From NCBI RefSeq assembly GCF_001995215.1, contig NZ_MUXN01000042.1, positions 1-32,072 on the forward strand: a stretch of DNA of 32,072 bases, in the 5' to 3' direction. The notes under the pieces are model-generated. The model saw nothing but the letters and a program-made list of their open reading frames with translations. It searched no databases and had not been told where the DNA came from. Shown here one piece after another: positions 9,058 through 17,103 of this stretch. The stretch comes from Amycolatopsis azurea DSM 43854 (GTDB lineage: Bacteria > Actinomycetota > Actinomycetes > Mycobacteriales > Pseudonocardiaceae). The position numbers and the translations under genes are program-made. Position 1 is the first letter of the stretch, and the number at the start of each line of letters is the position of its first letter.

Positions 9058-9112
9058 GTCCGTGAAGGCCTCCTTGAGGGACCCAGAGTCCCTCAAGGAG
9101 GCCTTCACGGAC
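9058..9112. repeat. Nested hairpin C with 25-bp perfect arms
   Basis: Arms 9058-9082 and 9088-9112 are perfect complements over 25 bp around the 5-nt loop CCAGA. Each arm contains AAGG-N3-CCTT, the nested small palindrome seen in the other elements. There is no T-tract on either side, and no intact gene immediately upstream to terminate. Confidence 0.9.
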
Positions 9113-9180
9113 TTGGCATCCGACAGGACACCGAACCGGGAGGTTCGCGTGACGAGTCGGACGACCCTCACGACGACGTT

Positions 9181-9321
9181 GTGACACTGGCCACCTCCGC
9201 GCGGGAATCCGGTGTCAGCGCGGAACTCCGCGGCTACGAAGACGCCCAGCACGGGTTCGAATTCTCGGGCGAATACCTCGTCGACGCGAACCTCGCAGCG
9301 TGGATCGGGCCCCTCGACTGA
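9181..9321 (+). pseudogene. C-terminal remnant of an alpha/beta hydrolase
   Basis: The 46-residue tail read from 9181 (VTLATSARESGVSAELRGYE, then DAQHGFEF and LAAWIGPLD) looks like the end of a dienelactone hydrolase/esterase-type alpha/beta hydrolase. The ending helix and strand lead into the D/A-x-x-HGF catalytic-histidine motif and a last helix. Nothing upstream encodes the nucleophile or the core of the fold. Hairpins and a dispersed repeat (9142-9166) take the place of the missing 5' part. I read it as a decayed gene, not an expressed small protein. The call rests on a short motif. Confidence 0.5.
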
Positions 9322-9325
9322 TCGC

Positions 9326-9379
9326 TTGACAAAGCGTTGGACCGACCGCACGATCTCGTCTCATGAACCTGTCTGACAG
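9326..9379 (+). promoter_or_regulatory. Promoter and candidate autoregulatory operator of the GntR/FadR-type gene
   Basis: TTGACA (9326-9331) and CACGAT (9349-9354) are spaced 17 bp apart. Transcription would begin about at the ATG (9363), giving a leaderless mRNA. The palindrome CTGTC-T-GACAG (9369-9379) lies at codons 3-6 and fits the GT-N3-AC core of FadR-subfamily GntR operators, so autoregulation is likely. Confidence 0.6.
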
Positions 9380-10091
9380 CCAGACAGCCGGACATGGTGG
9401 TCCACGGCGCGTCAGCGCGATGGAGGCCGTTCTGGCCCATCTCCGCGGCGCCATCGAGCGTGGCGACTATCCCGTCGGGCAGAAGCTGCCGTCGGAATCC
9501 GCGCTCGGCAAGGAGTTCGAGGTCAGCCGGTCGGTCGTCCGCGAAGCGTTGCGCGGCCTGCAAGCGCTCGGGCTCACCGTGTCCAAAACGGGCAAAGGGA
9601 CCTTCGTGACCGCCACCGGGCCGGTCGAGAACCCCACCTTCGGCACTTATTCGGCCCGTGACCTGTTCGAGGTCCGGCGCCACGTCGAGATCCCCGTCGC
9701 CGGGTACGCGGCCGTGCGCCGCAGCACCGACGACCTCGACCTGCTCGGTCACCTCGTCGAGCGCATGGACCTCGAAACCGACAACACCGCGTGGGTGGCG
9801 CTGGACTCGCTGTTCCACATCACCATCGCCCAGGCTTCGGGCAACCCGGTGTTCGGCAAGGTCATCGAAGAGATCCGGGACGCGCTCGCCCGGCAGTCCT
9901 CCTTTCTCAACCAATTGGGGGACCGTCGGACCCGCTCGAACACCGAGCACCGTGAGATCGTCACCGCCATCGCCGCCGGATCCGAGGCGGACGCCGTCGC
10001 GGCGATGACCTCCCATCTCGAGCACGTCGAGAACGCGCTTACCACCATCGTGCGGCCAGGCCGCCCGACGCAGCAGAACAAGGACGACTGA
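9363..10091 (+). CDS. FadR-subfamily GntR transcriptional regulator of the asparagine operon
   Basis: A 242-residue regulator. The N-terminal winged helix (about residues 20-85) contains LPSESALGKEFEVSRSVVREALRGLQALGLTVSKTGKGTFV, a typical GntR signature. The C-terminal helical FCD ligand domain (about 98-232) has the ExRxxVExxxAxxAAxR-like start EVRRHVEIPVAGYAAVRR and the histidines HITIA and EHREI that normally bind a metal and a carboxylate effector. It heads a four-gene cluster for asparagine/aspartate use and is separated from the permease by 4 nt. An amino or dicarboxylic acid effector is therefore plausible. The ATG at 9363 fits a leaderless promoter; ATG 9420 is a less likely alternative. 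Confidence 0.88.
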   Translation: MNLSDSQTAGHGGPRRVSAMEAVLAHLRGAIERGDYPVGQKLPSESALGKEFEVSRSVVREALRGLQALGLTVSKTGKGTFVTATGPVENPTFGTYSARDLFEVRRHVEIPVAGYAAVRRSTDDLDLLGHLVERMDLETDNTAWVALDSLFHITIAQASGNPVFGKVIEEIRDALARQSSFLNQLGDRRTRSNTEHREIVTAIAAGSEADAVAAMTSHLEHVENALTTIVRPGRPTQQNKDD

Positions 10092-10095
10092 CACC

Positions 10096-11535
10096 GTGAC
10101 CGAACAGACCCTCAGCGCGGACGGCAAAACCGCGCCGGTGCCGGCCGACGCCGGTGACGCCGGCTACGACAAAGCGCTGAAGCCCCGCCACGTCAACATG
10201 ATCGCGATCGGCGGCGCCATCGGCACCGGCCTGTTCCTCGGCGCGGGCGGTCGGCTCGCGCAGGCGGGCCCGGCTCTCGCGATCGTTTACGCGGTCTGCG
10301 GCCTTTTCGCGTTCTTCGTGGTGCGCTCGCTCGGCGAACTCATCCTGTACCGCCCCTCCTCCGGCGCCTTCGTTTCCTACGCCCGGGAATTCATGGGCGA
10401 GAAGGGCGCGTTCGTCGCGGGCTGGATGCACTTCCTGAACTGGTCGACGACCGGTATCGCGGACATCACCGCGATCGCGCTGTACGCGCATTTCTGGTCG
10501 TTCTTCACCCCCATCCCGCAGTGGGTGCTGGCGCTCATCGCGCTCGCGGTGGTGCTGGCGCTGAACATGGTGTCGGTCAAGCTGTTCGGCGAGATGGAGT
10601 TCTGGTTCGCCATCATCAAGGTCGCCGCGCTGGTGACCTTCATGGGGATCGGGATCTTCCTGCTGGTCACCCAGCAGCCGATCGACGGCCAGGTCCCGGG
10701 CTTCTCGCTGCTGTCGGACCACGGCGGGATCTTCCCGGCAGGGGTGCTGCCGATGGTCCTGATCGTCCAGGGCGTCGTGTTCGCCTACGCCTCGGTGGAG
10801 CTGGTCGGTGTCGCCGCCGGCGAGACCGAGAACCCGCGCAAGATCATGCCGAAGGCGATCAACTCGATCATGTGGCGGATCGGGATCTTCTACGTCGGTT
10901 CGGTGGTCCTGCTGGCGATGCTCATGCCGTGGAGCTCCTACTCGAAGAGCGAGAGCCCGTTCGTCACCGTGCTCTCGCACGTCGGGGTGCCGCAGGCGGG
11001 CAACGTGATGAACCTGGTGGTGCTGACGGCGGCGCTGTCCAGCCTGAACTCGGGGCTCTACTCGACCGGGCGCATCCTGCGGTCGATGTCGCTGGCCGGG
11101 TCCGCGCCGAAGTTCACCGGCGTGATGAACAAGAACCACGTGCCCTACGGCGGGATCCTGCTCACCTCCGCGGTCTGCGTGGTCGGTGTCGGCCTGAACG
11201 CCGTCGTGCCCAGCCAGGCCTTCGAGATCGTGCTGAACTTCGCCGCCATCGGCATCCTCGGCACCTGGGCGATCATCGTGCTCTCGCATCTGTTGTTCGT
11301 GCGCAAGGCCAAACTCGGCGAGGTGGAACGCCCGTCGTACCGCCTGCCGTTCTCGCCCTACACCGAGATCGCGACGCTGGTCTTCCTCGCCGCGGTGGTC
11401 GTGCTGATGGGCTTCGACGAGACCGGCCGGATCACCTTGTACTGCCTGCCCGTCATCGGGCTCGCGCTGGTCGCCGGCTGGTTCGGGGTCCGCAAGCGGA
11501 TCAACATGGACGTCTTCGAGAAGACGAAGCTGTGA
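10096..11535 (+). CDS. APC-superfamily amino acid permease, AnsP-like
   Basis: A 479-residue, roughly 12-helix transporter. The family signature RHVNMIAIGGAIGTGLFLGAG in helix 1 (residues about 32-52) and GELILYRPSSGAFVSYAREF mark the amino acid transporter (AAT) group of APC permeases. The segment HFLNWSTTGIADITAIALYAHFW resembles bacterial L-asparagine permeases (AnsP). The GTG start lies 4 nt after the regulator stop, with AAGGACGA in front. The last codons overlap the start of the asparaginase gene (GTGA), so import and hydrolysis should be co-expressed. It probably imports asparagine by proton symport; specificity is inferred from neighbours and resemblance. Confidence 0.88.
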   Translation: MTEQTLSADGKTAPVPADAGDAGYDKALKPRHVNMIAIGGAIGTGLFLGAGGRLAQAGPALAIVYAVCGLFAFFVVRSLGELILYRPSSGAFVSYAREFMGEKGAFVAGWMHFLNWSTTGIADITAIALYAHFWSFFTPIPQWVLALIALAVVLALNMVSVKLFGEMEFWFAIIKVAALVTFMGIGIFLLVTQQPIDGQVPGFSLLSDHGGIFPAGVLPMVLIVQGVVFAYASVELVGVAAGETENPRKIMPKAINSIMWRIGIFYVGSVVLLAMLMPWSSYSKSESPFVTVLSHVGVPQAGNVMNLVVLTAALSSLNSGLYSTGRILRSMSLAGSAPKFTGVMNKNHVPYGGILLTSAVCVVGVGLNAVVPSQAFEIVLNFAAIGILGTWAIIVLSHLLFVRKAKLGEVERPSYRLPFSPYTEIATLVFLAAVVVLMGFDETGRITLYCLPVIGLALVAGWFGVRKRINMDVFEKTKL

Positions 11536-12485
11536 TCCCCGAGATCCGCGTACCCGCCCACGAACCGCTGGTGCATCTCCTCCGCGACGGAATGGTCGAG
11601 GGGGTGCACCACGGTTCGGCCGTGGTGCTCGCGCCGGACGGCCGGGTGCTGTTCTCCGCCGGTGACATCGAGGCGGCGTTCTACCCGCGCTCGGCGGCGA
11701 AACCCTTGCAGGCCACGGCGATGGCGCGGCTCGGCGTCGAGCTGAGCCCGGCCGGGTTCGCCGTCGGCGCGGCCAGTCACTCCGGCGAGGAGATCCACCT
11801 GGCCGAGGCGCTCAACACCCTCGTCGGCGCCGGGCGCACCGCGGAAGACCTGCGGACGCCGGAAGACCTGCCGTTCGACCCCGTCGAACGCGACGCCTGG
11901 ATCGCGTCGGGGCGCGCCGCTTCGAGGCTGGCGCACAACTGTTCCGGCAAGCACGCGGCGATGCTCGCGACCTGCCGCCTGCACGGCTGGTCCACAAAGG
12001 ACTATCTGGATCCGGGACACCCGTTGCAGCGCGCGATCGCGGGCTGCGTCGAGGACCTGACCGGGCAGCGGATCCCGAAGGTCGCCGTCGACGGCTGTGG
12101 CGCTCCCCTGTTCGCGGTCTCGCTGCGCGGCCTCGCCAGTGCGATCGGCAAGATCGCCGCCGCTTCCGCCGGGAACCCGGAAAGCCTTGTCGCCGAAGGG
12201 ATCCGGAAGCATCCGGAACTGGTCGCCGGTACGCGTCGCGACGTCACCGCGCTGATGCGCGCGGTGCCCGGCCTGATCGCCAAGGACGGTTTCGAGGCCG
12301 TCCAGGTCGCGGCCCTGCCGGACGGGACGGCGATCGCGATCAAGATCGCCGACGGCGGCGACCGCGCACGGCGACCGGTACTCGCCGCCGCGCTCGCGCT
12401 GTGCGGTGTCGAGCAGGACGTACTGGAGCCGGCCCCCGGTTTGCGCGTGACGGGCGCGCTCGCCGAACACCATCTCGCCGCCTGA
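11532..12485 (+). CDS. L-asparaginase, Rhizobium/thermolabile type (Asparaginase_II family)
   Basis: Hydrolyses L-asparagine to aspartate and ammonia in the cytoplasm. The GTG start at 11532 overlaps the permease stop by 4 nt and yields 317 residues. Family motifs in order: YPRSAAKPLQA (S54, K57), ASHSGEE (S82/S84), HNCSGKHA (C137, K140) and DGCGAP (C189). By comparison with the Rhizobium etli enzyme, S54-K57 and S84 with a later lysine (K251 is the best candidate) form the two Ser-Lys pairs, and C137, K140 and C189 bind zinc. This is the class 3 asparaginase fold related to glutaminases, unrelated to the E. coli therapeutic type. It is followed after 10 nt by aspartase. Confidence 0.92.
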   Translation: MIPEIRVPAHEPLVHLLRDGMVEGVHHGSAVVLAPDGRVLFSAGDIEAAFYPRSAAKPLQATAMARLGVELSPAGFAVGAASHSGEEIHLAEALNTLVGAGRTAEDLRTPEDLPFDPVERDAWIASGRAASRLAHNCSGKHAAMLATCRLHGWSTKDYLDPGHPLQRAIAGCVEDLTGQRIPKVAVDGCGAPLFAVSLRGLASAIGKIAAASAGNPESLVAEGIRKHPELVAGTRRDVTALMRAVPGLIAKDGFEAVQVAALPDGTAIAIKIADGGDRARRPVLAAALALCGVEQDVLEPAPGLRVTGALAEHHLAA

Positions 12486-12495
12486 GGAGCTTTCG

Positions 12496-13884
12496 ATGCA
12501 CCGCGTGGAACACGATCTGCTGGGAGACAAGGAAGTTCCGGCCGACGCCTACTGGGGTGTGCACACCGCCCGCGCCAGGGAGAACTTCCCCATCACCGGC
12601 ACCGCGATCTCCGCGTACCCGCATCTGATCGAGGCGCTCGCGTCGGTCAAGGAGGCGGCCGCCCGCGCCAACGCCGACCTCGGCCTGCTGGAGCCGGACG
12701 TCGCCGACGCGATCCGGCGGGCGTGCGGCGAGATCCGGGAAGGCGCGCTGCACGATCAGTTCGTCGTCGACGTCATCCAGGGCGGCGCGGGCACCTCGAC
12801 GAACATGAACGCCAACGAGGTGATCGCGAACCGCGCGCTCGAACTGCTCGGGCACCAGAAAGGCGACTACGCCCGCGTGCACCCGAACGAGCACGTGAAC
12901 CTCGGGCAGTCGACCAACGACGCGTACCCGACCGCGGTCAACGTCGCCACGATCATCGCCGTCCGGGAGCTGGCCGAGGCGATGGTCGTGCTGGAGCAGG
13001 CGTTCGCCGCCAAGGCCGTCGAGTTCCACGACCTGCTGAAGATGGGACGTACGCAGCTGCAGGACGCCGTCCCGATGACGCTGGGACAGGAGTTCGGCAC
13101 CTACGCCGTCATGCTCGGGGAGGACCGGCTGCGGCTCACCGAAGCGGTGGCGCTGCTGCACGAGATCAACCTCGGCGCGACCGCCATCGGCACCGGCCTC
13201 AACGCCGCGCCCGGGTACGCCGAAGCCGCCGTCGCCCATCTGCGCGAGATCACCGGGCTGCCCGTCGTGACCGCGGCCGACCTCGTCGAGGCGACGCAGG
13301 ACTGCGGCGCCTTCGTGCACCTTTCCGGTGTGCTCAAGCGGATCGCGGTGAAACTCTCGAAGAGCTGCAACGATCTGCGGCTGCTCTCGTCCGGGCCGAG
13401 GGCGGGGCTCAACGAGATCAACCTGCCGCCGGTGCAGGCGGGGTCGTCGATCATGCCCGGCAAGATCAACCCGGTGATCCCCGAGGTGGTGAACCAGGTC
13501 GCGTTCGAGGTCATCGGCAACGACGTCGCCGTCACGATGGCGGCCGAAGCGGGCCAGCTGCAGCTCAACGCGTTCGAACCGCTGATCCTGCACTCGCTTT
13601 CGGAGAGCATCACGCATCTGCGGTCGGCCTGCCTGGTGCTGGCGGAGCGATGCGTCTCCGGGATCACCGCGAACGCCGACGTGATGCGGGGCTACGTCGA
13701 GAACTCGATCGGGCTGGTGACCGCGCTGAACCCGAGCATCGGGTACGCGGCGGCGACCGAGATCGCCAAGGAGGCGCTCGAGACCGGGCGTGGCGTGGCG
13801 GAACTCGTCGTCGAGAAAGGCCTTCTTCCCGCCGAAGAACTGGCGAAGCTGCTGAAGCCGGAGACGCTCGCGCGGCTTTCCTGA
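12496..13884 (+). CDS. aspA: Aspartate ammonia-lyase (aspartase)
   Basis: Converts L-aspartate to fumarate and ammonia. 462 residues, usual length. The N-terminus RVEHDLLGDKEVPADAYWGV is the aspartase start signature, GQSTNDAYPTA is the first conserved region, and GSSIMPGKINPV (G316-V327) is the mobile SS-loop, with S317 as the catalytic base equivalent to Ser318 of Bacillus AspB. GAGGAGC lies directly before the ATG. As the last gene of the regulator-permease-asparaginase-aspartase operon it completes asparagine catabolism to a TCA intermediate. Fumarase class II is the nearest relative, but the N-terminus and gene context favour aspartase. Confidence 0.93.
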   Translation: MHRVEHDLLGDKEVPADAYWGVHTARARENFPITGTAISAYPHLIEALASVKEAAARANADLGLLEPDVADAIRRACGEIREGALHDQFVVDVIQGGAGTSTNMNANEVIANRALELLGHQKGDYARVHPNEHVNLGQSTNDAYPTAVNVATIIAVRELAEAMVVLEQAFAAKAVEFHDLLKMGRTQLQDAVPMTLGQEFGTYAVMLGEDRLRLTEAVALLHEINLGATAIGTGLNAAPGYAEAAVAHLREITGLPVVTAADLVEATQDCGAFVHLSGVLKRIAVKLSKSCNDLRLLSSGPRAGLNEINLPPVQAGSSIMPGKINPVIPEVVNQVAFEVIGNDVAVTMAAEAGQLQLNAFEPLILHSLSESITHLRSACLVLAERCVSGITANADVMRGYVENSIGLVTALNPSIGYAAATEIAKEALETGRGVAELVVEKGLLPAEELAKLLKPETLARLS

Positions 13885-13923
13885 GACCAGCGGGGCAGTA
13901 CCGGGCGGTCTGCCCCGCGCCAC

Positions 13924-13966
13924 GAAAGCGTCCTTCATTGCGGAATTCGCAATGAAGGACGCTTTC
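13924..13966 (+). terminator. Hairpin after aspA
   Basis: Arms 13924-13942 and 13948-13966 are perfect over 19 bp with loop GAATT, 40 nt after the aspA stop. The right arm continues into AATGAA-N7-TTCATT, a nested small palindrome. It may serve as the 3' end of the asparagine operon although only short T runs follow. Confidence 0.6.
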
Positions 13967-14042
13967 ATTTCGGGCGGGTGCGGGGCGACGCGAGTACGGT
14001 CGTAAGCGGAAGGTGATCATCCGCACGAAAGGTGGCCCAGGC

Positions 14043-15665
14043 GTGCTCGACCGACTTCTCGACCGATACCTCGGCCTTCCCCCGGCCGAAGGCCCCGCTC
14101 CCTCGGTGACCAAGGCGATCCCCGTCCCGATGCCCGACGGCGTCCGGCTGCTGGCGGATCGCTACGCCGTCCCGGGCGGCGAGCCGCGGCCGGTGGTGCT
14201 GATCCGCACGCCGTACGGCCGCAAAGGCGTGATGGGCAAGATCTTCGGCGAGACGTTCGCCCGGCACGGATTGCAGGTCTTCCTCCAGAGCACTCGCGGG
14301 ACCTTCGGCTCCGGCGGCGAGTTCCGGCCGTTCCATCTGGAGAAGGAGGACGGTATCGCCACCGTCGCCTGGTTGCGCGAACAGCCGTGGTGCGACGGCC
14401 GGGTCGCGATGGCGGGCGCGAGCTACCTCGGCCACACGCAATGGGCCGTCGCGCCGTACCTCGACGAGCCGCTCGAAGCGATCTGCCTCGGCGTCACCGC
14501 GTCGGAGTTCGTCTCCACCTTCTACCCCGGCGGGATCCTCGCGGTCGACAACATGGTGTCGTGGTCGTCGCTGATCGGCCGTCAGGAGGGCCGGTTCGCC
14601 GGTCTGCCGAACCCCTGGCAGACGAAGAAGACCCGCCAGGCCATGTCCCATCTGCCGGTTTCCGGCGCCGACGTCGCGGCCATCGGCAAACAGGTGCGCT
14701 TCCTGCAGGACGTCTCCGGACACGCCGAACCGGGCGACGACTTCTGGGCGCCGTCGGACCACAGCGCCGAGGTCGCCGGGCTGAGCACGCCGGTGAGCAT
14801 GGTGACCGGCTGGTACGACCTGTTCATCACCGCCCAGCTGCGCGACTTCAAGGAACTCGCCGCCGCCGGCCGCGAGCCGCGGATCACCATCGGCCCGTGG
14901 GCCCACGGCGAACCCGCCAGCCTGAAGACGCTGATCACCGACCAGATCGGCTTTCTTTCCGCGCACCTCCTCGGCGATCGCGCGCCGCTGAGGCAGGCAC
15001 CCGTACGCCTCTACCTCCAAGGTTCGGGGCGCTGGCTGGACTTCGAAAGCTGGCCGCCGAAGTCCGACGCCACCCCGTACTTCCTGCGTCCCGGCGGGCT
15101 TTCCGCCGACGAACCCATCGAGTCGAAGCCGGGTGCCTTCACCTTCGACCCGGCGGATCCGACGCCGACCGTCGGCGGCCCTCTGCTGTCGGGTGTGCAG
15201 AAACAACAGGACAACAAGGACGTCGAAGCGCGCTCGGACGTCCTGCTCTTCACCGGTGACGTGCTGAAACGCGACCTCGACGTCATCGGCGAGATCTCCG
15301 CGCTGGTGCACGTCCGGACCGACCTCGGGCACGGCGACGTCTTCGTCCGGCTGTGCGACGTCGACGGGCGCGGAGTCTCCCGCAACGTCACCGACGGCGT
15401 CCTCCGCCTGCGCCCCGGTGTCCCCGCGTCCGATGTGGACGGTGTGGTCGCGGCCGAGGTCCGGCTCGACCCGACCGCCTACCGGTTCCGTCGCGGACAC
15501 CGCCTGCGGCTGCAGGTCGCGGGCGGCGCGTTCCCGCGCTTCGCCCGCAACCACGGCACCGGCGAACCGGTGCACAGCGCGGTGGACGGGAAACCCGCGC
15601 GGTTCGAGATCTTCCACGACCCCGCGCACCCGTCCCGGATCACGCTGCCGGTGTTCTCGGCTTAG
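14043..15665 (+). CDS. CocE/NonD-family serine hydrolase (peptidase S15-like)
   Basis: An acyl hydrolase of the X-Pro dipeptidyl peptidase/cocaine esterase family. With GTG 14043 as start it has 540 residues. The catalytic triad can be placed: S127 in GASYLG, D259 in GWYDLF and H288 in GPWAHG, almost the same numbers as cocaine esterase (S117, D259, H287). The N-terminal alpha/beta hydrolase domain is followed by the C-terminal jelly-roll beta domain (from about residue 330). The frame also allows GTG 14013, but AAAGGTGG upstream of 14043 favours the shorter form. The natural ester or amide substrate is unknown. There is no signal peptide. Its stop overlaps the stop of the convergent phosphoesterase by 4 bp. 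Confidence 0.88.
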   Translation: MLDRLLDRYLGLPPAEGPAPSVTKAIPVPMPDGVRLLADRYAVPGGEPRPVVLIRTPYGRKGVMGKIFGETFARHGLQVFLQSTRGTFGSGGEFRPFHLEKEDGIATVAWLREQPWCDGRVAMAGASYLGHTQWAVAPYLDEPLEAICLGVTASEFVSTFYPGGILAVDNMVSWSSLIGRQEGRFAGLPNPWQTKKTRQAMSHLPVSGADVAAIGKQVRFLQDVSGHAEPGDDFWAPSDHSAEVAGLSTPVSMVTGWYDLFITAQLRDFKELAAAGREPRITIGPWAHGEPASLKTLITDQIGFLSAHLLGDRAPLRQAPVRLYLQGSGRWLDFESWPPKSDATPYFLRPGGLSADEPIESKPGAFTFDPADPTPTVGGPLLSGVQKQQDNKDVEARSDVLLFTGDVLKRDLDVIGEISALVHVRTDLGHGDVFVRLCDVDGRGVSRNVTDGVLRLRPGVPASDVDGVVAAEVRLDPTAYRFRRGHRLRLQVAGGAFPRFARNHGTGEPVHSAVDGKPARFEIFHDPAHPSRITLPVFSA

Positions 15666-16423
15666 TTCGGCACCACCCGCTGGTGGGTGGTCAGCCTGCC
15701 GTCGTCGTGCAGCACGTGGAACAGCAGCGACGGCGGCAGGTCGTAGTCGATCGGCCCGCCTTCTCCCCACGGCCGGAGACCGTTCTCCTCCCACGGGAGC
15801 AGGATGCTCGACCCGACCGAGGGCGCCGACCGCAGCGGCACACCGGCGAACGTCGTCGACGCCGCGGCGTGCACGTGCCCGCAGAGCAGGGCCACCACTC
15901 GCGGATGCCGGGCGAGCACCTCGGCCAGTTTGTCCTCCCCGTACTGGCGCATCGCGTCCACCAACGGCAGGCCGAGCGGGACCGGCGGGTGGTGGAAGGC
16001 GATGAAGGCGGGGCCTTCGCCGTCGGCGAGAACACCGTCCAGCCACGCCAGGGTTTCGTCGTCGAACCGCCCGTCCGGTTTGCCGGGGATGCTGGAGTCG
16101 GCCATGACGAACGTGACGTCGCCGACCGTGTGAGCCGCGTTGACCGGTGCGTCGTCCGGAACCTGGCCGAGCAGCCCTTCCCGGAACGGGCCGCGTTTGT
16201 CGTGGTTGCCGGGGCAGGTGAAGAGCGGCGTGTCGGTCTTGAACAGTTCGGCCGCGCGCCGGTACTCCTCGAGTGTGCCGTGGTCGGCGATGTCGCCGGT
16301 CACCAGGATCGCGTCGACCGGCGTCACCAGGCCCTCCAGGTACCGCATGACCCGTTCGGTGCGTTCGTCGGCGCGGTCGCCGCCGTCGAGATGGTTGTCG
16401 CTCAGATGTGCCGTCACGAACAT
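15662..16423 (-). CDS. Calcineurin-like metallophosphoesterase (CpdA-like)
   Basis: A 253-residue dinuclear metallophosphoesterase with all five family motifs: D9-x-H11 (SDNHL), GD44 (VTGDIADHG), GN73H74D75, H144H145 (AFHHPP) and GH183-x-H185 (CGHVHA). The arrangement resembles cyclic nucleotide phosphodiesterase CpdA and class III cyclic-nucleotide phosphodiesterases. A cAMP or other phosphodiester substrate is possible but unproven. It starts 4 nt after the GntR-family regulator gene, with GGGGTG upstream, so the two are probably co-transcribed. The 3' end overlaps the CocE-family gene (TTAG shared by TAG and TAA stops). Confidence 0.88.
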   Translation of the reverse strand: MFVTAHLSDNHLDGGDRADERTERVMRYLEGLVTPVDAILVTGDIADHGTLEEYRRAAELFKTDTPLFTCPGNHDKRGPFREGLLGQVPDDAPVNAAHTVGDVTFVMADSSIPGKPDGRFDDETLAWLDGVLADGEGPAFIAFHHPPVPLGLPLVDAMRQYGEDKLAEVLARHPRVVALLCGHVHAAASTTFAGVPLRSAPSVGSSILLPWEENGLRPWGEGGPIDYDLPPSLLFHVLHDDGRLTTHQRVVPN

Positions 16424-16427
16424 CGTT

Positions 16428-17057
16428 TCACCCCATGTCGTCCAGATATGCCAACGTTTTCACCCAGTTCCGCACGAGCAGCTCCGCTGCCGTCGCGAGG
16501 TCGGGGACACGGATCGCCTCGGCGATCCGGAGGTGTTCATCGATACTCTCGCGAGAGCGTTCGATGCCACCGAAATACCGGGCGTCGTAGCGCTTCAGCA
16601 GCGGTTTCGTCTGCTCGATCAGGCGCAGCAGATGCGGATTCGTGCAGCGCGAGACCAGCAGCGCGTGCCAGCGGTCATCCAAAGTGGACAGATCGCCCTG
16701 CCGGTCGAGTTCCGCGGCCATCTCGGCGGCGATCCGGTCGAGGCCGCCGGTGAGGCCGACGAGATCCTGCGGCGAACTCCAGCGCAACGCGAGCGATTCC
16801 AGCTCCGCGACGAGCGGATACAGCCGCCGGGCCTCTTCGGGGTCGAACGGCGGCACGAGGAAACCCCGGTTCGGCGCCGAGACGAGCAGGCCGCGATCGG
16901 CCAGCCCGATCAGCGCCTCGCGCAACGGTGTCCGGCTGACGCCCAGTTCGCGGGCGAGGTGCACCTCGTTGATCCGGCTGTCCGCGGCGATGCGGCCGTC
17001 GAGCACGCGGGCGGTGATCTCCTCCGCGAGGTCACGCCGGAGCAGGTTCCTCGTCAT
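16428..17057 (-). CDS. GntR-family regulator with FCD domain
   Basis: A 209-residue regulator. The N-terminal winged helix (about 8-70) contains INEVHLARELGVSRTPLREALIGLADRGLL, typical of the FadR/VanR group. The FCD domain (about 78-200) follows, with the metal-ligand candidates D/H in TLDDRWHALLVSRC and a later SIDEHLRIAEAI. It is divergent from the class V PLP enzyme across 46 bp that contain the palindrome TGCATGCA, and it precedes the metallophosphoesterase by 4 nt. It may control both divergent units. The effector is unknown. Confidence 0.85.
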   Translation of the reverse strand: MTRNLLRRDLAEEITARVLDGRIAADSRINEVHLARELGVSRTPLREALIGLADRGLLVSAPNRGFLVPPFDPEEARRLYPLVAELESLALRWSSPQDLVGLTGGLDRIAAEMAAELDRQGDLSTLDDRWHALLVSRCTNPHLLRLIEQTKPLLKRYDARYFGGIERSRESIDEHLRIAEAIRVPDLATAAELLVRNWVKTLAYLDDMG

Positions 17058-17103
17058 GCGGACAGTATTGCATGCACTTCGGCCGTACTGTATTCAGTTA
17101 GGC
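17058..17103. promoter_or_regulatory. Shared 46-bp divergent promoter with candidate GntR operator
   Basis: The whole spacer is 46 bp. TTGCAT (17068-17073) and TATTCA (17091-17096), 17 bp apart, would start a leaderless mRNA at the PLP-enzyme ATG (17104). TTGCATGCA (17068-17076) is a near-perfect palindrome of the GntR T-TG-N-A-T-N-CA type. ACAGTA (17062-17067) and TACTGT (17086-17091) form a second inverted pair spanning the spacer. Confidence 0.5.

Larger units (their letters stand above)
8805..9180. other. Hairpin-rich intergenic region
   Basis: No gene is supported here. Three consecutive long inverted repeats (8893-8945, about 8986-9035 and 9058-9112) fill most of the stretch, followed by a copy of a dispersed motif, GGTTCGCGTGA...GGACGACC, at 9142-9166. 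The latter resembles one arm of the large palindrome at 22929-23072. Confidence 0.7.

Noticed and set aside
8893..9112. CRISPR array
   Set aside because: The repeats are inverted and differ from each other; there is no constant direct repeat with uniform spacers.
10521..11531. Upstream extension of the asparaginase frame
   Set aside because: It overlaps the permease in another frame with arginine-rich shadow sequence; GTG 11532 overlaps the permease stop in the normal operon manner.
16642..17103. Upstream extension of the PLP-enzyme frame
   Set aside because: The extension runs antisense through the GntR-family gene and its residues show no domain; the conserved N-terminus starts at 17104.
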